Under the pieces are notes generated by a model, which saw only the letters and a program-made list of their open reading frames with translations, did not search any database and was not told the DNA's origin. From positions 186,001-250,000 of the forward strand of contig NZ_JYJB01000005.1 of the NCBI RefSeq assembly GCF_000956475.1: a DNA stretch of 64,000 nt, written 5' to 3'. Positions 17,675 to 24,204 of the stretch are shown in pieces; within the stretch, counting starts at the first letter, position 1; every line of letters starts with the position of its first letter. The stretch comes from Microbacterium hydrocarbonoxydans (GTDB lineage: Bacteria > Actinomycetota > Actinomycetes > Actinomycetales > Microbacteriaceae). The position numbers were made by a program, and so were the translations under genes.

Positions 17675-18007
17675 ATGGGCCTGCTCTATTACGACGACTC
17701 CGAAGAACCGGTCTGCATCGACGATCTGGCGCTCGCTCATCTCAAGGTGGTCATCGCCACCAAGCTGCGTCGAAATGAGAGCTTCACGCTGTCATGGCAG
17801 CACCCGGACGGCAGCCCCCAGGGCCGCTCCACGCTGTGGCTGCATCCGGCGATCCCGCTGCGATTCATCTTCGACGAGCCGACGCCGCCGCCTCTGCAGC
17901 AAGAGTGGATCACCGCGATGGCCAACTCCGCGAACTCGAGCGGCGGGATCACGATTCCGGCATCCGACATGCTCCCCGGCGGGGCGACGGCGACTCAACC
18001 GGTCTGA
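17675..18007 (+). CDS. Small DUF7882-like protein (paralogue of the 17250 gene)
   Basis: 110 aa, paralogous to the divergent 17250-17597 product. It has MGLLYYDDSEEPVCIDDLAL, KVVIATKLRRNESFTLSW, GRSTLWLHPAIPLRFIF and a C-terminal WITAMANSANSSGGI block. The ATG at 17675 is preferred over 17657 because it aligns with the paralogue's start and has TAGCGT (17662-17667) 7 nt upstream (leaderless). Function unknown; head-to-head duplication suggests joint regulation. Confidence 0.75.
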   Translation: MGLLYYDDSEEPVCIDDLALAHLKVVIATKLRRNESFTLSWQHPDGSPQGRSTLWLHPAIPLRFIFDEPTPPPLQQEWITAMANSANSSGGITIPASDMLPGGATATQPV

Positions 18008-18008
18008 A

Positions 18009-18047
18009 GTCAACCCCCTCTGCCGTGCGGCCGCCCCGATCTAGGCT
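18009..18047 (+). promoter_or_regulatory. GTCAACCCCC element with -10 (FHA gene promoter)
   Basis: GTCAACCCCC at 18009-18018 followed 33 nt from its first base by TAGGCT (18042-18047), a good actinobacterial -10. Transcription would begin about 18054, leaving a short leader before the FHA gene ATG at 18078. The same 33-nt arrangement occurs upstream of the CBS gene. Confidence 0.5.
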
Positions 18048-18077
18048 CGGGATCCCGACACGAGGAGGCTGCTTTCC

Positions 18078-18641
18078 ATGGACGGACGCTACATCGACGA
18101 ACGCCCCGACGAGGGGTACAACCCGACCACCACGCACGCGGAATGGGGCGCAGGCTCTCCCCGCCTCCGCCTGACCCGTGACGATGAGCGCGCCGAGTTC
18201 GCGCTCGACGCGGACCTGGTGCGCATCGGCTCAGCCGCCGACAACGAGCTGAGGCTGGCCGACACCGATCCGGTGCACGCCACCATCACGCACGACGACC
18301 GCGACGAGTACGTTCTCGAGCTGCATGGCGAGGGAGAGATGAACGCCAGCGCCGGCGTCGCTGCGACGCACGGCGAGGATCGCACCGAGACTCTCCGCAC
18401 GGGAGCGCGGTTCACGGTGGGTCCGTGGACCCTCGTGTTCGCTCGCGACGAGTTCGCCGACCACGGCCGACCCTTCGGGGGCCGGCAGGGAGGCGAATAC
18501 TCCGACCAGCCGATGCAGCCGCCCCGCCCCGACTACTCCGACGATGAGCGGGCAGTTGCCGAATCAGGAACCGACGTCCCGGTCGAGACGTCGACCGGGA
18601 CCGACCCCGTGCGTCACTCGGACTCCAGCGCCGACACGTGA
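18078..18641 (+). CDS. FHA-like domain protein
   Basis: 187 aa. Residues ~28-120 resemble a forkhead-associated phosphothreonine-binding fold (PRLRLTRDDERAEFALDADLVRIGSAADNELRL region: RIGS followed by NELRLAD, then the DPVHATI strand). The C-terminal third is acidic and disordered (Pro, Ser, Thr-rich). The fold suggests recognition of a phosphorylated partner. ATG with CGAGGAGG upstream. The gene converges on the DUF6766-like gene with a 28-bp overlap of coding ends (18614-18641). Confidence 0.7.
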   Translation: MDGRYIDERPDEGYNPTTTHAEWGAGSPRLRLTRDDERAEFALDADLVRIGSAADNELRLADTDPVHATITHDDRDEYVLELHGEGEMNASAGVAATHGEDRTETLRTGARFTVGPWTLVFARDEFADHGRPFGGRQGGEYSDQPMQPPRPDYSDDERAVAESGTDVPVETSTGTDPVRHSDSSADT

Positions 18642-19297
18642 TGGGGCACGCCCACCGGCTTCGACTCCGCTGAGCCCCGCTGGCGGAGGTAGATCGAGAA
18701 GGCCACCATGCTGCCGACGGCGAGGAACTCGGACTGCCAGTTCTGCAGCGTGCGATCCCAGAAGTCGGGTGAGACGACATAGTCCAGCCAGGTGATCGCG
18801 GCCGTTCCGTGCATCGCGTTCTCCTCGTTCATGACGACGAGACCCCCGAGCGACTGGGCGAGCCACGACAGCAGGAAGATCGCACCCATCACGATGAGCA
18901 GCGAGTTGCCGTAGACCACCGTGCGCCATCCCCCGACCCGCGCCCACCGCGGTGAGCGCGGGTCGGCGTGGGCGCCGATCCGCTGGTCGGCATCGTCGCC
19001 CGGACCTTCATCGCCCGGCTTCTTCGATTCGGGCGATCCGCGCTGAACCAGCCAGATGGTCGCGGCGATGAACAGGAAGAACTGCAGAAACTCAGACTGC
19101 CAGTTCTCTGCCACGTCGACCAGGAAATCCGACGAGGTGACGAATTCGCCGAAGCCGATCGCCGGCATGCCGTGGTCGAGGAGCTCGGAGTTGTTGCGGA
19201 AGAAGCCGGCGATCGACTGCCCCGCCAATGCCAGAGCGAAGAGTGCGAGGAAGAACAGGCTGAGCCCGTTGTCGCGCAGTGCCCGTCGCATGCTCAC
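18614..19297 (-). CDS. DUF6766-like membrane protein with internally duplicated halves
   Basis: 227 aa, four TM helices in two homologous halves: each half has an N-terminal TM, a polar segment ending SSDFLVDVAENWQSEFL or SPDFWDRTLQNWQSEFL, and a second TM followed by a QRGS-ESKP tail. I associate it with DUF6766. GTG at 19297 overlaps the stop of the 36-aa upstream ORF (GTGA), which favours it over ATG 19291. Function unknown; located among stress-type genes. Confidence 0.75.
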   Translation of the reverse strand: MSMRRALRDNGLSLFFLALFALALAGQSIAGFFRNNSELLDHGMPAIGFGEFVTSSDFLVDVAENWQSEFLQFFLFIAATIWLVQRGSPESKKPGDEGPGDDADQRIGAHADPRSPRWARVGGWRTVVYGNSLLIVMGAIFLLSWLAQSLGGLVVMNEENAMHGTAAITWLDYVVSPDFWDRTLQNWQSEFLAVGSMVAFSIYLRQRGSAESKPVGVPHHVSALESE

Positions 19298-19404
19298 CGC
19301 CCGCTCAACGGCACGAGGATCATGGCGGCGAGCCCCACGATGATGATGGTCATCCAGGTCCAGAACATCGACCGCATCCCCGCGGTCTCCTCATCTACGG
19401 GCAT
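19294..19404 (-). CDS. 36-aa single-TM membrane protein upstream of the DUF6766-like gene
   Basis: Short ORF (MPVDEETAGMRSMFWTWM at its N-terminus, then one hydrophobic helix TIIIVGLAAMILVPL, ending SGR). It has a good ribosome binding site (GGGAGGGG, 4 nt before ATG) and its stop overlaps the DUF6766-like start by GTGA, so it is almost certainly expressed and coupled. It probably forms a complex with that protein in the membrane. Confidence 0.7.
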   Translation of the reverse strand: MPVDEETAGMRSMFWTWMTIIIVGLAAMILVPLSGR

Positions 19405-19460
19405 GCTGCCCCTCCCTTCCGTGCATCAGCATCATGGCGGAGGAGTGGGATGCGTGCCAA

Positions 19461-19470
19461 GGGGCTTGAC
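19461..19470 (-). promoter_or_regulatory. GTCAAGCCCC element (small protein/DUF6766 unit)
   Basis: Reads GTCAAGCCCC on the minus strand and lies 18 bp from the plus-strand copy at 19488, forming a TTGAC-N17-GTCAA dyad in the divergent promoter region. CATGAT about 34 nt downstream could be the -10. Confidence 0.4.
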
Positions 19471-19487
19471 GAGCGCTCCTGGGGTTT

Positions 19488-19526
19488 GTCAATCCCCCTC
19501 CTGCGCGCCGTGAGTGCGCCTATCGT
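19488..19526 (+). promoter_or_regulatory. GTCAATCCCCC element with -10 (CBS gene promoter)
   Basis: GTCAATCCCCC from 19488 and TATCGT at 19521-19526, again 33 nt apart. The CBS ATG follows 43 nt after the -10, with its own ribosome binding site, so this transcript has a leader. Confidence 0.5.
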
Positions 19527-19568
19527 CGCCGTCACGGAACTAAGACACGCAACCAGTTAGGAAGACCC

Positions 19569-19982
19569 ATGACCACTGCAGCCGAGATCATGACGCCGAG
19601 CCCTCGTTGCATCGGTGTGAACGACTCGCTCCGCATCGCGGCATCCGTGATGGCCGACCTCGATGTCGGCGCCCTCCCGATCTGCGGAGAGGACAGCAAG
19701 CTCAAGGGCATGCTGACCGATCGAGATATCGTGGTGCGCGGCATCGCGATGGGGATGGATCCGGAGACCACGCCCGCGGGCGCTCTCGCACAGGGAAAGC
19801 CTGTGACGGTGGCCGCCGACGACGACGTGCGAGTGGCGCTCGACCTGATGCAGGAGCACCAGGTGCGCCGGCTTCCCGTCATCCAGGATCGTCTTCTCGT
19901 GGGCATCGTCAGCCAGGCCGACATCGCCCTGTCTCTGTCCGCTTCCACCACGGGCAAGACCGTCGAGAGCATCTCGCGCTGA
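19569..19982 (+). CDS. CBS-domain pair protein (Hrp1-like)
   Basis: 137 aa composed of two CBS motifs (MTTAAEIMTPSPRCIGVNDS...DVGALPICG and KPVTVAADDDVRVALDLM...VRRLPVI), the size and layout of stand-alone CBS proteins such as mycobacterial Hrp1. Such proteins bind adenine nucleotides and act in energy or stress sensing. ATG with TTAGGAAGA upstream. The CinA-like gene follows after 8 bp, probably in one operon. Confidence 0.9.
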   Translation: MTTAAEIMTPSPRCIGVNDSLRIAASVMADLDVGALPICGEDSKLKGMLTDRDIVVRGIAMGMDPETTPAGALAQGKPVTVAADDDVRVALDLMQEHQVRRLPVIQDRLLVGIVSQADIALSLSASTTGKTVESISR

Positions 19983-19990
19983 GCGCCGGT

Positions 19991-20596
19991 ATGGAAGAGG
20001 TTCATCGCCTGAGCGAGATCGCACGCGAAAGGGGTCTTCGTGTGTGCGTCGTCGAGTCGCTCACCTCCGGCCGGCTCGCCGCAGCAGTCGGGGCGGGAGA
20101 AGACGCGTCGACCTGGTTCGCGGGCGGCGTCGTCGCGTATCTCACAGACGTGAAGGAGCGCCTTCTCGGCCTCACACCGGGCACCGACCCCTGCTCAGCG
20201 ACGTGCGCCCAGCAGATCGCGGAGGGCGGTCTCTCGCTCTTCGACGCTGACGTATGCGTCTCGACGACGGGCGTCGGCGGCCCGGGGCCTGAAGGAGGAC
20301 ATCCCGCAGGAACCGTCTTTCTCGGCTGGGCGACACGACAGGGAACGGGGCACCGGGCTCTCAGCCTCCTCGGCGACCCCGAGCAGGTCATCGACGATGC
20401 GTCCGACGCCGCGCTGCGGCTTCTCCTCTTCCACGCTGAGACGGTTCGCCCGGCCGGTCCCCTGCGTACACCGCCGGAGGGTCAGCCCGGTACCAGCCCG
20501 ATCCTCAGCGGGGCGCCTGGGGCGGATGCTGCGGCGAGCGCATCATCGAGTTCGGTCAGCGGGCGCACCGCGCCGACCGCGTCGGCGAACGGGTAG
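19991..20596 (+). CDS. CinA C-terminal-domain protein (nicotinamide-nucleotide amidase-like)
   Basis: 201 aa; residues 1-160 match the CinA/PncC domain (VVESLTSGRLAAAVG, WFAGGVVAYLTDVKERLLG, STTGVGGPGPEGGHPAGTVFLGW). Typical activity is deamidation of NMN to NaMN. The usual SxTGG is SLTSG here. The C-terminal ~40 residues (Pro/Ser/Ala-rich) are not conserved-looking and overlap the convergent dehydrogenase gene by 115 bp. Start ATG 19991; operonic with the CBS gene. Confidence 0.85.
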   Translation: MEEVHRLSEIARERGLRVCVVESLTSGRLAAAVGAGEDASTWFAGGVVAYLTDVKERLLGLTPGTDPCSATCAQQIAEGGLSLFDADVCVSTTGVGGPGPEGGHPAGTVFLGWATRQGTGHRALSLLGDPEQVIDDASDAALRLLLFHAETVRPAGPLRTPPEGQPGTSPILSGAPGADAAASASSSSVSGRTAPTASANG

Positions 20597-21561
20597 GCGC
20601 GCCCGCGCCCGGAGAGGAAGGCGATCGCCTCGGCCAGTTCAGGGCCTGTGCAGTCGTGCACGCCCGCGATCGTGACGAGCCCCTGCACGATCCTCTCCGC
20701 GTCGACCGGCACGGGCTCCGCCGCGCACGCTCTGCCCACGAGGACCACTGTGCCCCCGACCGCGACACCGGCGATCGCCTCGGCCACGGCCTGCCCGGAG
20801 GCCTCGAACACGAGGTCAGGATCTCGGGCGATGCCGGTCGCGCCGAATCGGGCGGCCAGGGCGCGCCGTGCGGGGTTCGGATCGAGCACCTCCACCGACG
20901 CCCCGTACTCGGCGGCGATCGCCGCGATCGACAGGCCGACCAGGTCCGCGCCGTGGATGCGCACCGCAGCGCCGTCCAGGCTGCGGCGGGCGCGGGCGAC
21001 GGCCGCCCAGGCCGTCGCCGTCGCGCACGATGCGGGAGCGAGAACGGATGCCGGGAGCGTCTCGGGCACCCGCACGATCGTGGTGCCCGCGCGCAGCTGC
21101 ACGTGGCTTCCGAAGCATCCGGTGAGATCGCCATGCCCGCCGATCCGGTCATGGCCGTACCTGCCGAGCGTCCGGCACCTCTGCGTGAGGCCCGCCGAGC
21201 ACCGATCGCATGACCGGCACGAGATCGTGACAGACCATACGACCCGATCGCCGATCCGCAACGGCGTGCCGGCGGCGTCGAGCACCCCTCCATCGCCGAT
21301 CGCGATCACCCGTCCGACGCTCTCATGACCGAGCACGAGCGGCACGGGAGCCTCGACCCTCCCCTGCGCGGTGTGAACGTCGGAGCTGCAGATCGTCGAC
21401 ATCTCCACCGCGACGAGGGCGTCTCCGTCGCCGAGAGCGACTCCCGGCACGGCGATCATCTCGTGCGAGTGACCCTCTCCGATCCAGACCATAGCCATGG
21501 CTGCAGGTCGCAGCACGACGTCGCGGCGGTGCCCGGGCGGGCGGACCAGCACAGTGCCCAT
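20482..21561 (-). CDS. Zinc-dependent alcohol dehydrogenase (TIGR03366-like)
   Basis: 359 aa, MDR family. Catalytic zinc ligands are suggested by STICSSDVHTAQG and VLGHESVG; the structural zinc loop is SCRSCDRCSAGLTQRC. The VVWSV, LGRYGHDR, SHVQLRAGTTIVRVPE and APASCATATAW blocks match the dehydrogenases named for association with phosphonate catabolism (TIGR03366), although no phosphonate gene is nearby. The ATG at 21561 adds 21 residues before MAMVWIGEG, where the family usually begins, so ATG 21498 is possible. A possible 31-aa ORF precedes it. Confidence 0.85.
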   Translation of the reverse strand: MGTVLVRPPGHRRDVVLRPAAMAMVWIGEGHSHEMIAVPGVALGDGDALVAVEMSTICSSDVHTAQGRVEAPVPLVLGHESVGRVIAIGDGGVLDAAGTPLRIGDRVVWSVTISCRSCDRCSAGLTQRCRTLGRYGHDRIGGHGDLTGCFGSHVQLRAGTTIVRVPETLPASVLAPASCATATAWAAVARARRSLDGAAVRIHGADLVGLSIAAIAAEYGASVEVLDPNPARRALAARFGATGIARDPDLVFEASGQAVAEAIAGVAVGGTVVLVGRACAAEPVPVDAERIVQGLVTIAGVHDCTGPELAEAIAFLSGRGRAYPFADAVGAVRPLTELDDALAAASAPGAPLRIGLVPG

Positions 21562-21571
21562 GACCGCTCGC

Positions 21572-21667
21572 TCAGGCCAGGGCCACGACGGGCAGCGGGT
21601 CGCCAGCGGCGAGGTCGCCGCACCGGGCGGTGGCGTCGGCGGTGACGGAGAGGTCGCGGCGCTTCAT
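21572..21667 (-). CDS. Possible 31-aa peptide ORF upstream of the dehydrogenase
   Basis: ATG at 21667 preceded by AAAGGGCTCCG. The product starts MKRRDLSVTADATARCG and ends AGDPLPVVALA. Its stop is 10 bp before the dehydrogenase ATG, as expected in an operon. No family recognised; the weak ribosome binding site and lack of homologues in view keep confidence low. Confidence 0.3.
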   Translation of the reverse strand: MKRRDLSVTADATARCGDLAAGDPLPVVALA

Positions 21668-21996
21668 CGGAGCCCTTTCATGGATGTGGGGATGGATCCA
21701 CGACGACTCTCTCAAGGGAATGCGGGGTGACCGCGCGCGACTCGGAAGAGTTCAGCGTCCGTTCACCCGAGGTTCCGCACGCTTCGCGGTTCGTCTCGGC
21801 GGCGTCACATGAAGACACAGGATCGACCACGGGAACGGGTCTGACCGCACGAGCGGCCTCACGGAGAAAGAGGCCCGAACACAGAAACGCGATCGCGAGC
21901 GCAGTGGTTCAGAAGCCTTAGAAGATCGCGCTCGCGATCGCAGCGCTGGGGACGCTTTTCTGGGGAGATCCCAGATTACGAGCGCCGCCCGGTCGA
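21668..21996. other. Intergenic region without a supported gene
   Basis: No ORF here has a convincing start, codon pattern or family. The only structure is a 14-bp perfect inverted repeat at 21889-21941. The segment is less GC-rich near 21900-22000 than its surroundings. Confidence 0.6.
21889..21941. repeat. 14-bp perfect inverted repeat (GCGATCGCGAGCGC)
   Basis: GCGATCGCGAGCGC (21889-21902) and its reverse complement (21928-21941) are separated by 25 bp. Could be a terminator for the minus-strand kinase gene (stop at 22059) or a remnant of a small mobile element. Confidence 0.5.
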
Positions 21997-22058
21997 TCAG
22001 TAGTGCCAAACGGCGAAAGTCATATGGACTTTCGTCTAGATCTTGTTTCCGGCTCTGA

Positions 22059-23201
22059 TCAGGACATCGGAAGTCTAGCGTGCACCCGCCAGGCCCCGCC
22101 GTCGGCTCCGGCGTGGAACTCGCCGCTCGCGCCGATCACGCGCTCGGCCATGCGCGTGAGGCCAGTGCCGCTCGAGGGCAGATCCCGTCGCGGCGTGGCA
22201 GGAAGAGGACTGCGGATCGTGAGGGTGGCCGCGTCGTCGTCGACCTCCAAACGCATCTCGACCTGGCCGGGGCCGGCGTGCTTGAGGATGTTGGTCGCCG
22301 ACTCCCGGACGATGCGTGCGAACACGATCTCGGCGACACGCGGGATCCGCTCGTCGCGTGGATCACCATCCACTATGACCGGGTGCCCCGCGGCTTTGAT
22401 CTCGTGCTCCGCCTCGTCGATCGCCGCGTCGAGGTCGCCGGTCGGCATTCCCGACGACCGAGGCCCGTCGTCGGCGAGCTCGATCACGAAACGCAGATCG
22501 GCCATGGCCTTCCGGGCTGCGACACGGATAGCCTCCTGCGACTCCGCGCTCGCCGTCGGATCGTCCAGCATCTGCACGTGCAGCGCCACGACCGTGAGGT
22601 GGTGGGCGATGCTGTCGTGCAGTTCGCCGGCGATCCATCGCCGCTCGGCGAGGACCGCCTGACGTTCCTGCTCTGCGCTCTCGGCGAGCCGCTGCTCCAG
22701 GCGCCGCCCCCGGGCGGCTGCGAGCCGGAGCGCGAACCCGATGGCTCCGGACACCGCAGCGAGAATGAGATGGATGCCGATGTTGACCGGCACACGTGTG
22801 TCTCCGTACGCGATGATCGCGGAGGAGACCAGGAACACCCCGGCGTACGACAGGATCAGCGAGGTCCAGCCGAGCCTGAGGACGAGCCCAGCCGCGAAGG
22901 CGGCTGCGGTGAGCACCTGGGTCTCGGTCCCTGTGAGAAAAGAGAGGGCGAATATCAGCCCCAACGCGACAGTCGCCAACAAGGGCGACCAGAGATACAA
23001 GGCGAACGCGGCGGTCGACGCCACGCTCACGAGCACGGCGCCCGGCTCCACGCCTGCGGCGAAGAAGCTGCTTCCGAGGTCGAGAGCGATCACGATCCCG
23101 ATGATCACCAGGACGACGATGCGTTCGACGACGCCGAGCTTCTCTCCGTGACTCAGCCGAAGTATGCCGGCGTCTTCACGGGTTGACTGGTCGAAGGCCA
23201 C
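22059..23201 (-). CDS. Two-component sensor histidine kinase (HisKA_3 type)
   Basis: 380 aa. Five or six TM helices span residues ~25-165; the cytoplasmic part has HisKA_3 with phosphoacceptor His in WIAGELHDSIAHHLTVVALH and a HATPase with N box (RIVRESATNILKHAG) and a GTGLTRMAERV glycine block. There is no extracellular sensor domain, so sensing is probably within or near the membrane, as in peptide- or antibiotic-sensing NarL-group kinases. GTG start with AAGGAG 11 nt upstream. A 15-codon ORF with a strong ribosome binding site lies 30 bp upstream on the same strand; the response regulator is divergent at 23433. Confidence 0.9.
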   Translation of the reverse strand: MAFDQSTREDAGILRLSHGEKLGVVERIVVLVIIGIVIALDLGSSFFAAGVEPGAVLVSVASTAAFALYLWSPLLATVALGLIFALSFLTGTETQVLTAAAFAAGLVLRLGWTSLILSYAGVFLVSSAIIAYGDTRVPVNIGIHLILAAVSGAIGFALRLAAARGRRLEQRLAESAEQERQAVLAERRWIAGELHDSIAHHLTVVALHVQMLDDPTASAESQEAIRVAARKAMADLRFVIELADDGPRSSGMPTGDLDAAIDEAEHEIKAAGHPVIVDGDPRDERIPRVAEIVFARIVRESATNILKHAGPGQVEMRLEVDDDAATLTIRSPLPATPRRDLPSSGTGLTRMAERVIGASGEFHAGADGGAWRVHARLPMS

Positions 23202-23231
23202 TCTTCAGTATCTCCTTTTCGCCAGTTATTC

Positions 23232-23279
23232 TTAGCGATAGACACCGAAGAAGTATCCAACCTGCTGCCAGAAAGTCAT
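23232..23279 (-). CDS. 15-aa aromatic peptide ORF ahead of the kinase gene
   Basis: Encodes MTFWQQVGYFFGVYR, with ATG at 23279-23277 and TAA at 23234-23232. A near-perfect Shine-Dalgarno GGGAGGTG (23294-23287) stands 7 nt before the ATG, the best in this region, and the kinase GTG follows 30 bp after the stop. Seven of 15 residues are aromatic or Met. It has no signal peptide or Cys. It could be a signalling peptide, a membrane-active regulatory peptide or a leader peptide; which is not known. Confidence 0.6.
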   Translation of the reverse strand: MTFWQQVGYFFGVYR

Positions 23280-23362
23280 AGCTTTTCACCTCCCAAGTGG
23301 GGTTGTTCGTCTAGGTATCTATTGATCTTCTCGGTTGGCAGATTTCCGCACATCTGCCTCGT

Positions 23363-23426
23363 GGCCAGACCTCGCTAGCCAAAGGTCTAGATCTGCCCCC
23401 GACCTCGGGGCGAGCGCCGTTAGTCT
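23363..23426 (+). promoter_or_regulatory. Promoter region of the response regulator with an AGACCT dyad
   Basis: AGACCT-N9-AGGTCT (dyad, about 23367-23390) lies upstream of TAGTCT (23421-23426), which is 6 nt from the ATG at 23433. The dyad is a candidate autoregulatory site for the adjacent regulator. Confidence 0.4.
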
Positions 23427-23432
23427 TTCCCC

Positions 23433-24086
23433 ATGCCCGAAATCCGCGTGCTCATCGTCGACGATGACCCTCTCGTGCGTTCCGCGCTCGCGCACTTCGT
23501 CGCTCGAGACCCCGAGATCACGGTGATCGGCCACGCGGAGGACGGATACGAGGCGATCGACTTCATCGAGCGCGACCGCCCTGACGTCGTGATGATGGAC
23601 GTGCAGATGCCGGGAATGAACGGCATCGAGGCCACGGCCGCGATCGTCGAGCGCTGGCCGGACGTGCGGGTGCTCGCCGTCACCACCCTCGACGGCAGCG
23701 ACACTGTCCTGCCGATGCTGAGTGCCGGAGCATCCGGCTACCTGCTCAAGGACTCGAGCGCCGAGAGCATCGTGACGGGCGTCCGCGAGGTGCACAGCGG
23801 CGCGAGCTCGCTGTCTCCGCGCATCGCGTCGCTTCTGGTCAAGCACGTGCGCAGCACCGAGCCCGCAGGAGGCGGGGCCGAACTCGAGGCGCTCACGGAT
23901 CGTGAGACCGAGGTTCTCGAACGCCTCGCCCAGGGCATGTCGAACGCCGAGATCGCGCAGTCGCTCATCGTCTCCGAGGGCACGGTCAAGGCACACCTCG
24001 GCCGCATCATGTCGAAGTGGCAGGTGCGCGACCGCGTGCAGATCCTGGTCGCCGCCGCGCACGCGGGCCTCGTCGACTTCCGCTGA
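23433..24086 (+). CDS. NarL/LuxR-family response regulator
   Basis: 217 aa. Receiver domain with D10-D12, phosphoacceptor D56 (VVMMDVQMPGMNG), Thr in LAVTTLDGSD and Lys in GYLLKDSSAE; C-terminal LuxR HTH (ALTDRETEVLERLAQGMSNAEIAQSL, GTVKAHLGRI). Partner of the divergent kinase at 22059. TAGTCT 6 nt before the ATG indicates a leaderless mRNA. Targets are unknown; the peptide ORF/kinase promoter is an obvious candidate. Confidence 0.92.
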   Translation: MPEIRVLIVDDDPLVRSALAHFVARDPEITVIGHAEDGYEAIDFIERDRPDVVMMDVQMPGMNGIEATAAIVERWPDVRVLAVTTLDGSDTVLPMLSAGASGYLLKDSSAESIVTGVREVHSGASSLSPRIASLLVKHVRSTEPAGGGAELEALTDRETEVLERLAQGMSNAEIAQSLIVSEGTVKAHLGRIMSKWQVRDRVQILVAAAHAGLVDFR

Positions 24087-24150
24087 CCGGGCACCAGGGC
24101 GAGAGCGCGAGCGGCGCGAGAGCGAGCCACCCGGTCCATCGACGTGAACG

Positions 24151-24187
24151 CGACGGCTCCCGGTGCGATCCGCACCGGGAGCCGTCG
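24151..24187. terminator. Bidirectional terminator (17-bp perfect stem, 3-nt loop)
   Basis: CGACGGCTCCCGGTGCG (24151-24167), ATC loop, and the exact reverse complement (24171-24187). Sits between two convergent genes: the response regulator and the large surface-protein gene. Confidence 0.85.
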
Positions 24188-24204
24188 ATCAGGGGTCTCA
24201 GCCG

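Noticed and set aside
21889..21941. Transposon terminal repeats
   Set aside because: No transposase, target duplication or second copy is seen; it is listed as an inverted repeat only.
21727..22009. Possible ORFs on both strands in the 21.7-22.0 kb gap
   Set aside because: No ribosome binding site or -10 at the right spacing, and no recognisable domain in either product.
21997..22023. 8-codon ORF MTFAVWHY downstream of the kinase
   Set aside because: No ribosome binding site; kept only as a possible degenerate copy in the findings.
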